Assembly: GCF_017991995.1 (NCBI RefSeq)
Contig: NZ_JAGOPN010000025.1
Span: 1-64,000, forward strand
Length of the DNA stretch: 64,000 nucleotides
Direction: 5' to 3'
DNA from: Pseudacidovorax sp.
GTDB lineage: Bacteria; Pseudomonadota; Gammaproteobacteria; Burkholderiales; Burkholderiaceae_C
Under the pieces are notes generated by a model, which was not told the origin of the DNA, did no database searches, and worked only from the letters and a program-made list of their open reading frames with translations. Shown here in pieces: positions 1-5,820 of the stretch. The number at the start of each line of letters is the position of its first letter. The first letter of the stretch is position 1. The position numbers and the translations under genes are program-made.

Positions 1-135
1 GGTGGGGCTTTTGAGGTCGCGCTCCAGCGTGCTCATGTAGGTGCGGCTGGACACGTCGGAGAACGCCTCCTGGCTCAATCCACGCGCTTTCCTGATGGTC
101 TTTAGTGCCTCCGACAATGTATGTTTCGCTGCCAA
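1..135 (-). CDS. XRE-family helix-turn-helix regulator, partial (N-terminus only)
   Basis: The frame reading leftwards from 135 runs off the window edge after 45 codons. It encodes a helix-turn-helix with the typical stretch TIRKARGLSQEAFS followed by YMSTLERDLKSPT, which matches the recognition helix and the turn of XRE/Cro-type repressors. The likely start is TTG at 135, preceded by GGAG about 10 bases upstream; no ATG is available in frame. It is transcribed divergently from DUF2958 through overlapping promoters at 171-205, so it probably represses itself and the left-arm genes. Target and ligand are unknown. Confidence 0.7.
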   Translation of the reverse strand, partial: MAAKHTLSEALKTIRKARGLSQEAFSDVSSRTYMSTLERDLKSPT

Positions 136-170
136 CCCTGGATCTCCCCAAAATCCAAGATGACAGCCGA

Positions 171-199
171 TTGCGCCCTATAGGACTACAATCTATAGT
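171..199 (+). promoter_or_regulatory. Predicted divergent promoter for the left-arm genes
   Basis: On the plus strand, TTGCGC (171-176) and TATAGT (194-199) are 17 bases apart. This promoter physically overlaps the minus-strand promoter at 177-205, so the two are expected to exclude each other. The transcript would have a leader of about 150 bases before the DUF2958 start at 359. That leader contains a perfect small hairpin, TACGGA-AA-TCCGTA, at 234-247. Confidence 0.5.
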
Positions 200-205
200 G
201 TTCAA
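177..205 (-). promoter_or_regulatory. Predicted promoter of the XRE regulator
   Basis: On the minus strand, TTGAAC (200-205) and TATAGG (177-182) are separated by exactly 17 bases, a good sigma-70 match, about 45 bases upstream of the TTG start at 135. The hexamer CTATAG occurs at 178-183 and again at 193-198, so both -10 boxes of the divergent pair contain the same core. The two copies could serve as operator half sites. Confidence 0.55.
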
Positions 206-358
206 CCATGCCCGCCTGCCGCTTTCGTGCTTTTACGGAAATCCGTATCTGCGGCTTCTCACAGAAGCGCAAAGCCGCGTCCGTGCCTTTCCACAAACCC
301 GCCAATGCGGTTTTGCGCTTTCACGCTTCGGCGGTTTTGTGCGAATGAGGGGACGCTC

Positions 359-706
359 ATGAACCAGCTCATCACCGAGGACGAGCGCAGGCTGTTGCTG
401 GAACACGGCCAGGCCCGCGCCGCTGGCCGGGTCATCGACCCGCTGCCCGTGGTGCGGCTGTTCACGCCGGATGCACACGCCACCTGGCTGCTGGTGTCGC
501 TCGACCCCGCCGACGGCGATACGGCCCATGGCCTGATCGACTTGGGGATCGGCATGCCCGAGCTGGGCAAAATCAAGCTGTCCGATCTCGCATCCATCGT
601 CGGGCCGAGCAAACAGCCCGTGATGCGGGACCGGTATTTCCGGGCGGTGCGCCCGTTGTCGGAGTACCTACGGCTGGCCCAGGAGAACGGCTCCATCCTC
701 GATTGA
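359..706 (+). CDS. DUF2958 domain-containing protein
   Basis: The product is a 115-residue protein with the DUF2958 pattern: an N-terminal LITEDERRLLLEHG helix, the core segment VRLFTPDAHATWLL, an acidic DPADGD loop, then GLIDLGIGMPELGKI. The family is common on plasmids and ICEs and has no established biochemical role. The ATG at 359 is chosen over an in-frame upstream codon because GAGGGGA (347-353) lies six bases before it. It is the first gene of the rightward left-arm set. Position suggests a host-adaptation or regulatory role, but that is inference. Confidence 0.8.
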   Translation: MNQLITEDERRLLLEHGQARAAGRVIDPLPVVRLFTPDAHATWLLVSLDPADGDTAHGLIDLGIGMPELGKIKLSDLASIVGPSKQPVMRDRYFRAVRPLSEYLRLAQENGSILD

Positions 707-1051
707 GCCGTTCGCGCCCAGGCCAAGCCGGGCGCATTGAGACTCTTTCGGTCTTGCCCCGGACCCGTCCGGCCTTAGTCCGCACTATTGCAACAAATCG
801 GTGCCATCGTGACGCAAACGGTCATGATGCCGGCCGTGGCATCGGGCACGGTGGATATCGCAGGAGGCGCGTATGTCCTCGCGTGCCACCGTCGCATTCA
901 GACGATCCATGCAACCCATCCGATGCATTTCGTCTTGACACGCAAGTTACTAATCTACCAGCTTATTCACGATTGGATGCTGGTTCGACGCGGTGAAGTT
1001 TGCATGTGAAATCTGTGACGGCAGTCCTGCGGTTATATGGGAGCTTGCGTC
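707..1051 (+). other. 345-base gap without a gene I can support
   Basis: Open frames here lack credible composition or family features. Two items stand out. A perfect hairpin, CCGGAC-CC-GTCCGG, lies at 759-772, shortly after the DUF2958 stop. A 21-codon frame at 873-938 is preceded by AGGAGG (862-867) at ideal spacing. No T-run follows the hairpin, so a terminator is not claimed. Confidence 0.4.
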
Positions 1052-1801
1052 ATGGCCGAGCTGCGCCACTTCGCGCCCTGGTATCCGACTGCCGCCTACC
1101 TCTACGTCCTGTGCCTGGACACGCTCGCACTGGCCTGGGAGTACCTGCGCCGCCATCCCGACTACCGGATCGACTGGCTGCGCCGTGCGCGCCGCCCCGA
1201 CGCTGCGCATCATTGGGGCTTGCGTTTGTTGGAAGACCCGACCCTGGATGCGCGTGACGCGCATCCTGCCTGGCTCCCCGGCCATGAGGCCGTGGTGCAG
1301 CTTCACCCGGATGCCGACCCGCCTCCGGAGGCCACCGCCTTCGCGTTCTGGCGCATCCCCGGCCACAAGCAGCTGCTGCACGACGGCAAGGGTCTGGCGC
1401 TGATCGCGCGCAGCCCCGGCCTTTGCCAGCGCTATGCGCTGGCGCCTGGCCTCGAGGACGGCATGGCGGTGGCTTACGCCCACCGCGATCGCAGCACCAC
1501 GCACGCACCCGACACACCTACGCCCATGGCGCGGCCCCGGCCACCGCCTGCGGCGCTGCTGGAGCTGCACACCCTGCAGGCGCTCGACGCCACCCTGGCG
1601 GGCGCGTCCTTGCGCGACGTGGCCGAGGGCTTGTTCGGTGCGGACGCCGCGGCCGGCTGGTACAGCGACGGCGGCCTGCGCTCCAAGGTGCGCCGCCTGG
1701 TGCGGCGCGGCGATGCGCTGATGCGCGGCGGCTATCGCCGCCTAGCACAGCTCCCGCCGCTTGAGAAGGGTCGTTTTGAAGAGGACGCAAAACGACCCTG
1801 A
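1052..1801 (+). CDS. DUF2285 domain-containing protein (DUF6499-type N-terminus)
   Basis: This 249-residue protein has two parts. The N-terminus holds WYPTAAYLYVL and LAWEYLRRHPDYRIDWL, the pattern found at the start of ICE-encoded DUF2285 proteins. The C-terminal DUF2285 half is helical (LHTLQALDATLAGASLRDVA then SKVRRLVRRGDALM) and resembles a DNA-binding fold. ATG 1052 is preferred to ATG 1037 because GGGAG (1039-1043) lies at normal distance from it. In related ICEs this gene always sits just before the small helix-turn-helix protein and repA. A regulatory role is likely but unproven. Confidence 0.8.
   Translation: MAELRHFAPWYPTAAYLYVLCLDTLALAWEYLRRHPDYRIDWLRRARRPDAAHHWGLRLLEDPTLDARDAHPAWLPGHEAVVQLHPDADPPPEATAFAFWRIPGHKQLLHDGKGLALIARSPGLCQRYALAPGLEDGMAVAYAHRDRSTTHAPDTPTPMARPRPPPAALLELHTLQALDATLAGASLRDVAEGLFGADAAAGWYSDGGLRSKVRRLVRRGDALMRGGYRRLAQLPPLEKGRFEEDAKRP
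1768..1798 (+). terminator. Perfect 11-base stem-loop at the 3' end of the DUF2285 gene
   Basis: GGGTCGTTTTG (1768-1778) pairs without mismatch with CAAAACGACCC (1788-1798) across a 9-base loop, ending one base before the DUF2285 stop codon. No uninterrupted T-run follows, although GTTTT occurs 15 bases later. It could be an attenuating terminator, an RNA-stability element or an operator separating the regulator from the repA-parA block. Its structure is seen directly; its role is inference. Confidence 0.45.
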
Positions 1802-1884
1802 GCAGGATCGCTTCGTTTTCTGAGACTGCCTCCATCCGGTTGCGCTGTGTGGCCGGAGCCCTGCAACCGATGGAGGTTCTCACC

Positions 1885-2175
1885 ATGCGTCCTGCTCCCT
1901 TGCGGCCTACCGCCGCACCCGCAGCTACCCCGGCCACTGCTGCACAGCCGCAACGTTATCTCACCAACGACGAGGCTGCCGAGTACCTGCGGCTGTCGCC
2001 GCGCACGCTGGAAAAGCAGCGCGTGCTGGGTGGCGGCCCCAAGTTCCGCAAGTTCGGCCGCCGCGTCATGTACGCAGTGGCCGACCTCGATGCCTGGGCC
2101 GCCGAGCGCAGCTTCGAGAGCACGTCCGATCCCGAATACGCCGAGCAGCACTCGGCGGACAGCCGTGCGCGCTGA
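1885..2175 (+). CDS. Helix-turn-helix (MerR/AlpA-like) DNA-binding protein
   Basis: The product has 96 residues: a disordered Ala/Pro-rich N-terminus of about 30, then the excisionase-like winged helix pattern YLTNDEAAEYLRLSPRTLEKQR followed by GPKFRKFGRRVMYAVADLDAW. This is the small HTH_17 family used by phage and ICE directionality and control proteins. ATG 1885 has GGAGG nine bases upstream (1872-1876). It directly precedes repA, so control of replication, excision or both is plausible. The exact role is inferred. Confidence 0.75.
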   Translation: MRPAPLRPTAAPAATPATAAQPQRYLTNDEAAEYLRLSPRTLEKQRVLGGGPKFRKFGRRVMYAVADLDAWAAERSFESTSDPEYAEQHSADSRAR

Positions 2176-2201
2176 TCACTGGCGCGCGGGTGGCCTTCGC
2201 C

Positions 2202-3062
2202 ATGTCCAGCCCTGCGCTGCCCATGCGGCAGCGACCGATGCAGGAGCGCGAACAGCTCGACCTGTTCCGCGCCTTGCCGGGCGACATGGCGCCGCGCGAC
2301 AGCCAGGACTTGATGGCCTTTCCGTTCTTCTCGCTGACGAAGTCGCGGCGCGTCGCGCCGATCGACTTTCGCGCCAGCGGCATCACGATCCGCGTAGAGG
2401 GCACGCAGGAGCACGGCATCGCCACGATCTGGGATGCCGACGTGCTGATCTGGGCGGCCAGCCAGATCGTGGAAGCGCGCGACGCGGGCTTGCGCCCGTC
2501 GCGGCTAATGCAGGCCACGCCCTACGAGATCCTGCGCTTCATCGGGCGCGGCACGTCGCTGCGCGACTACCAGCGCCTCAAGGCAGCCCTAGATCGCTTG
2601 CAATCCACCACGGTGGCCACGTCGATCCGCGAGACGACTGGGCGGCGCCTGCACCGCTTCTCGTGGATCAACGAGTGGAAGGAGCTGGCCGATGCCAAAG
2701 GCACGCCCTTGGGGCTGGAGCTGATCCTGCCGGACTGGTTCTATGCGGGCGTGCTCGATGCCGCTCTGGTGCTGACCATCGACCCGGCGTACTTCCGCCT
2801 CACGGGCGGGATCGAGCGCTGGCTGTACCGCCTGGTGCGCAAGCACGGCGGCCACCAGCCTGGCGGCTGGCAGTTCGACTTCCGGCACCTGCACCGCAAG
2901 TCGGGCAGCACGGCCAAGCCCTACGACTTTGCCTGCGACCTGCGCGCGCTGGTAGCGCGGCAGTCGCTGCCGGGCTACGTCTTGGGGATCGAGCGGCTGG
3001 ATGGCGCCGAGCTGCTGACCTTCCGTCCCATGCGTCCCGTGCCGCCCACGGCACGGGGATAA
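2202..3062 (+). CDS. repA: RepA-type replication initiator protein
   Basis: The product has 286 residues and belongs to the replication initiator protein A family of plasmids and ICEs. Visible features are the N-terminal DLFRALPGD and FPFFSLTKSRR segments, the central ATPYEILRFIGRGTS stretch and two winged-helix-like halves (YQRLKAALDRLQSTTV and GGIERWLYRLVRKHGG). It should bind the three iterons that start 25 bases after its stop. ATG 2202 is chosen; an in-frame GTG at 2190 is possible because the ribosome site is weak. An ICE with its own initiator probably replicates transiently after excision, which is inference for this copy. Confidence 0.85.
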   Translation: MSSPALPMRQRPMQEREQLDLFRALPGDMAPRDSQDLMAFPFFSLTKSRRVAPIDFRASGITIRVEGTQEHGIATIWDADVLIWAASQIVEARDAGLRPSRLMQATPYEILRFIGRGTSLRDYQRLKAALDRLQSTTVATSIRETTGRRLHRFSWINEWKELADAKGTPLGLELILPDWFYAGVLDAALVLTIDPAYFRLTGGIERWLYRLVRKHGGHQPGGWQFDFRHLHRKSGSTAKPYDFACDLRALVARQSLPGYVLGIERLDGAELLTFRPMRPVPPTARG

Positions 3063-3086
3063 ACGGTGCGCGTCCTGTGGACGGGC

Positions 3087-3150
3087 TCGTGCTATCAGGC
3101 GTGCCCGGTATCGTGCTATCAGGCGTGGGACTATCGTGCTATCAGGCGTG
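3087..3150 (+). repeat. Three 17-base iterons (putative oriV)
   Basis: TCGTGCTATCAGGCGTG occurs three times without a mismatch at 3087-3103, 3111-3127 and 3134-3150. The start-to-start spacing is 24 and 23 bases, about two helical turns, so the copies face the same side of the DNA. They lie directly behind repA and before an AT-rich tract, the classical arrangement of an iteron-type replication origin. RepA is the expected ligand. Confidence 0.8.
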
Positions 3151-3189
3151 TCCATCGGCCGCAAAGCCAATGCTGGCGCGGGTTTCGGC

Positions 3190-3224
3190 TTCCCTTAACT
3201 TCCCTAACTTAAATTCTCTAACTG
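3190..3224 (+). repeat. AT-rich direct-repeat tract (putative DNA unwinding element)
   Basis: Within an otherwise GC-rich region, this stretch holds near-repeats CTTCCCTTAA and CTTCCCTAAC followed by TTAAATTCTCTAACT. It lies 40 bases downstream of the last iteron and 100 bases before parA. Such AT-rich repeats beside iterons are where replication initiators melt DNA. Function is inferred from arrangement. Confidence 0.55.
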
Positions 3225-3327
3225 GTAGTAGCAGCGCCGCGTTTCGGTGGACAACCACCCAACCGGCGAACGAGAGCCACGAAAACCAGCAGCGACAGCC
3301 AGGTTCTCCAGCAGGGAGGTCCAGGCC

Positions 3328-3966
3328 ATGATCGTCGCGCTGCTCAACCAAAAAGGCGGTGTGGGCAAGACCACGCTCGCCACCCACATCGCCGGCGAGC
3401 TGGCGATGCGCGGGCAGTCGGTAATCCTGCTGGATGCCGATCCGCAGGGCTCCGCGCTGGACTGGACACAGCGCCGCAGCCAGCAAGGCTTGCCAAGGCT
3501 GTTCAGCGCTGTGGGCCTTGCACGCGAAACCCTGCACCAGGAAGCGCCAGAACTCGCCAGGCGGGCCGATCACGTCGTCATCGACGGGCCACCACGCATC
3601 GCGGCGCTGGCGCGCTCCGCGCTGCTGGCGGCCGAGCGCGTGCTGATTCCCGTGCAGCCCAGTCCCTACGACCTGTGGGCCAGTGCCGAGATGGTGGCGC
3701 TGATCCGCGAGGCGCAGGTGTTCCGGCCGCTGCTCGGCGCGGCCTTTGTCATCAACCGGCGCGTCAGCACCACCGTGATCGGACGGGAGGCACGCGGCGC
3801 GCTGGCCGAGCAGCCGCTTCCTGCGCTGCGCGCGGAAGTGCATCAGCGCATCGTGTTCGCCGACAGCGTGGCCGCTGGCCGGCTCGCACGCGAAACGGCG
3901 CCTGGCAGCGTCGCCGCCCGCGAAATCACCGCGTTGGTCGATGAACTGCTGCGGTGGCCGTCATGA
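3328..3966 (+). CDS. parA: ParA-type partitioning ATPase
   Basis: This 212-residue protein is of the small ParA/MinD (ParF-like) class. The deviant Walker A box KGGVGKTT is at residues 9-16, including the signature lysine; Walker A' is at LLDADPQGS (about 36-44) and the Walker B region at HVVIDGPP (about 86-93). The length matches type Ib plasmid ParA proteins that lack an N-terminal DNA-binding domain. ATG 3328 has GGGAGG (3314-3319). The next gene overlaps its stop (ATGA), so the pair is translationally coupled. It probably stabilises the excised, replicating form of the ICE. Confidence 0.9.
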   Translation: MIVALLNQKGGVGKTTLATHIAGELAMRGQSVILLDADPQGSALDWTQRRSQQGLPRLFSAVGLARETLHQEAPELARRADHVVIDGPPRIAALARSALLAAERVLIPVQPSPYDLWASAEMVALIREAQVFRPLLGAAFVINRRVSTTVIGREARGALAEQPLPALRAEVHQRIVFADSVAAGRLARETAPGSVAAREITALVDELLRWPS

Positions 3967-4226
3967 GCAGTACCGCCAGCAAACGCTCGGGCAAGCGCAT
4001 CGGCATCGGTGCGCGTCCGCCCGCGAATCCGCACGCCGAGGCGTGGATTCGCCAGGGCAGCGCCGATGACCTCCAGAAAGGCGACCTCTACACGGCCCGC
4101 CTGACCCTCGACATTGCGCCCGCCATGCGGGCGCGCATCAAGGTATCGGCCTTCACGCAAGGCGTGACGGTGGCCGATCTGTTGCGCGCGCTGCTGGAGC
4201 GGGAATTTCCGGAGAAGTCTCCATGA
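3963..4226 (+). CDS. ParB/ParG-like ribbon-helix-helix partner of ParA
   Basis: The protein has 87 residues: a basic, disordered N-terminus (KRSGKRIGIGARPP) and a C-terminal half, ARLTLDIAPAMRARIKVSAF followed by GVTVADLLRALLE. This fits the strand-helix-helix pattern of MetJ/Arc-type centromere-binding proteins such as ParG. It overlaps parA by four bases and the next gene by four bases, so the three are one translational unit. The basic tail would stimulate ParA ATPase activity, as known for ParG. Its binding site was not identified, although the region before parA is a candidate. Confidence 0.7.
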   Translation: MSSTASKRSGKRIGIGARPPANPHAEAWIRQGSADDLQKGDLYTARLTLDIAPAMRARIKVSAFTQGVTVADLLRALLEREFPEKSP

Positions 4227-4747
4227 CCACACCAGTTTCGACAGCATTGCCGCCTTCATCTGCCCCGCCGATCGGCCAAGCCGACGGCGTGCCGCTGACG
4301 CGCGTTGCACTCGCCTACATCGACCAACGCTTCGACCTCTATCTGCGCTTCGGCGATCCTGCGCGCATCATCCGGTTCGACCGCTGGCGTCGCTGCGCGG
4401 TGTTCACGCCGAACGCGGTTCTCTGCCGCATTCGCTGGCAGGCCAATGACTACGGCACGATCCGCTGGCAGCTCATGGTGATGCAAGCGTGCATGCCGAT
4501 GGATGGCGCGCAGCGCATCCCCGGTGTGCAGCCGGGCGCGCGCTTGTTGCTGCACATCGAAGGTGAACAGTCGGTGCGCGCCGTGCTGGAGCGCATCGAC
4601 GGCATCGAGACGCTGGGCATCGCGCCTGCAGGCGCCTCGCCCGCGTACTGGCGCACGCTGGGCAACCGGCTCGCGGCGCGCTTGCCGCTGCCCGAGTACA
4701 CCGCCGAGCGGCACGCCGCCTGGCTGGCCGGGAGGGCGCTGTCATGA
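4223..4747 (+). CDS. DUF2840 domain-containing protein
   Basis: The product has 174 residues with the DUF2840 pattern: LTRVALAYIDQRFDLYLRFG, DRWRRCAVFTPNAVLCRIRW, then NDYGTIRWQLMVMQA. The central block of aromatic and arginine residues is well conserved among ICE copies. Function is unknown. It overlaps both neighbours by four bases and always sits between the partition genes and traF in Tn4371-type elements. A link to conjugation or establishment is plausible but not shown by any recognisable catalytic motif. Confidence 0.8.
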   Translation: MTTPVSTALPPSSAPPIGQADGVPLTRVALAYIDQRFDLYLRFGDPARIIRFDRWRRCAVFTPNAVLCRIRWQANDYGTIRWQLMVMQACMPMDGAQRIPGVQPGARLLLHIEGEQSVRAVLERIDGIETLGIAPAGASPAYWRTLGNRLAARLPLPEYTAERHAAWLAGRALS

Positions 4748-5343
4748 CGGTCACAACAGCATCCCTTTCTCGCTCGCCAGCGCACTCACGTTTGCGCGCT
4801 CGCCTCGTGCTGGCGGGCCTGTCCGCCTTCGGCCTCGCTGCGCTCGCCTGGGCGTCCTTCAAGCACCCGCTGCCGCGCCTGACTTACAACCCGTCGGACA
4901 GCGTAGCGGTCGGCTGGTATCGCGTCGATCCACTCGACCGTCGCACCAGCTCGCCGCTACGTCCGCTGCAACCTCCATTGCACGTGGGCAGCATCGTGCT
5001 GGTGCCGCTGCCCGCCGAAGCTGCCGCGCTCGCTGCGCAGCGCGGCTACCTGCCGACGCGCATCCCGCTGCTCAAGCGTGTGGGCGCGATGGCGCCACAA
5101 GAGGTGTGCATCACTAGGGGCTTTGTCCGCATCGACGGCGTGCCTTCGGCCGCCGTGCTGCCAGCTGATCGCTGGGGCCGGCCGCTGCTATCCTGGCCGC
5201 AGTGCCGCCGCCTTGAGTCCGGCGAGCTGTTCCTGCTCAGCGTCACCAATCCGGCGTCGTTCGACAGCCGGTATTTCGGGCCGGTCAGCGCATCCGCCGT
5301 GATCGGCGTTGCGCGCCCGGTCTGGCTGGAGTCGCGCCCATGA
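4744..5343 (+). CDS. traF: TraF conjugative-transfer signal peptidase (S26 family)
   Basis: The protein has 199 residues, a membrane anchor at about 20-38 (LVLAGLSAFGLAALAWA), and the peptidase S26 motifs YNPSDSVAVGWYRV with likely nucleophile Ser53 and LLKRVGAM with likely general-base Lys112. In IncP plasmids TraF cleaves and cyclises the TrbC pilin, so trbC at 33823 is its expected substrate even though it lies 28 kb away. It overlaps the DUF2840 gene by four bases. The catalytic residues were assigned by motif position, not structure. Confidence 0.88.
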   Translation: MTVTTASLSRSPAHSRLRARLVLAGLSAFGLAALAWASFKHPLPRLTYNPSDSVAVGWYRVDPLDRRTSSPLRPLQPPLHVGSIVLVPLPAEAAALAAQRGYLPTRIPLLKRVGAMAPQEVCITRGFVRIDGVPSAAVLPADRWGRPLLSWPQCRRLESGELFLLSVTNPASFDSRYFGPVSASAVIGVARPVWLESRP

Positions 5344-5820
5344 TGGCCGCCGATTCGCTGCACGTCGCCGTGCATCTCATCGTGCCATCGGGCGTGTCGT
5401 TCTGCTGTTTGTCGCCGTGTCGTCGCGCGTGCAGTGCAGTGCAGGTGCCGATTTTGCGTATCCGGCACCGCACTTCGCGCTGCTTCCGGCGCAGCCGTCC
5501 CACGTGCAGGCGTCTTGCCTCAAACACGGCTGGCCTGCGGCCACCGCCGTGTTCGCCGGGGCGCTGGCTGCGGGTGCAGCAGCGCCGCCGGGCCGCACGT
5601 GCCGGAAGCGAGAGCCTGGGGTGCAAGGGGCGGCAAATGCGGAAGGCAAGACAAAAGGACGCGGCACCGGGCCGCGTCGAAAGCCTGTCTGCACGTGGGG
5701 GCGGCGCGGCACGCAGCGGCTTCGCCGCCGTGCTGCTTGTGGCGCGTGGCCCGCGTCGATATGGGCTTGTCCGCGTGCTTCGCACGACGGACTACGCCCC
5801 AGCTTTCAGGGAGAGAAGTC
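5344..5820 (+). other. Gene-poor leader before the relaxase; candidate oriT region
   Basis: Three open frames cross this stretch, but their translations are Arg/Ala-rich shadows without family features. Three hairpins are visible: GACGCGGC-ACCGG-GCCGCGTC (5658-5678), GCGGC-TTC-GCCGC (5716-5728), and a longer stem at 5769-5792 with GTCCGCGTGC on one side and a single bulged A on the other. A transfer origin next to the relaxase gene is the usual arrangement, so oriT is most likely here. I could not identify a nic site. A decayed gene, for instance of a lytic transglycosylase, is an alternative. Confidence 0.4.

Noticed and set aside
935..940. TTGACA as a -35 box before the DUF2285 gene
   Set aside because: No acceptable -10 hexamer at 16 to 18 bases.
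5189..5195. TATCCTG, similar to the IncP nic consensus, inside traF (and again at 7760-7766 inside the relaxase gene)
   Set aside because: Both lie in coding sequence, have no adjacent inverted repeat and are common by chance in GC-rich DNA.
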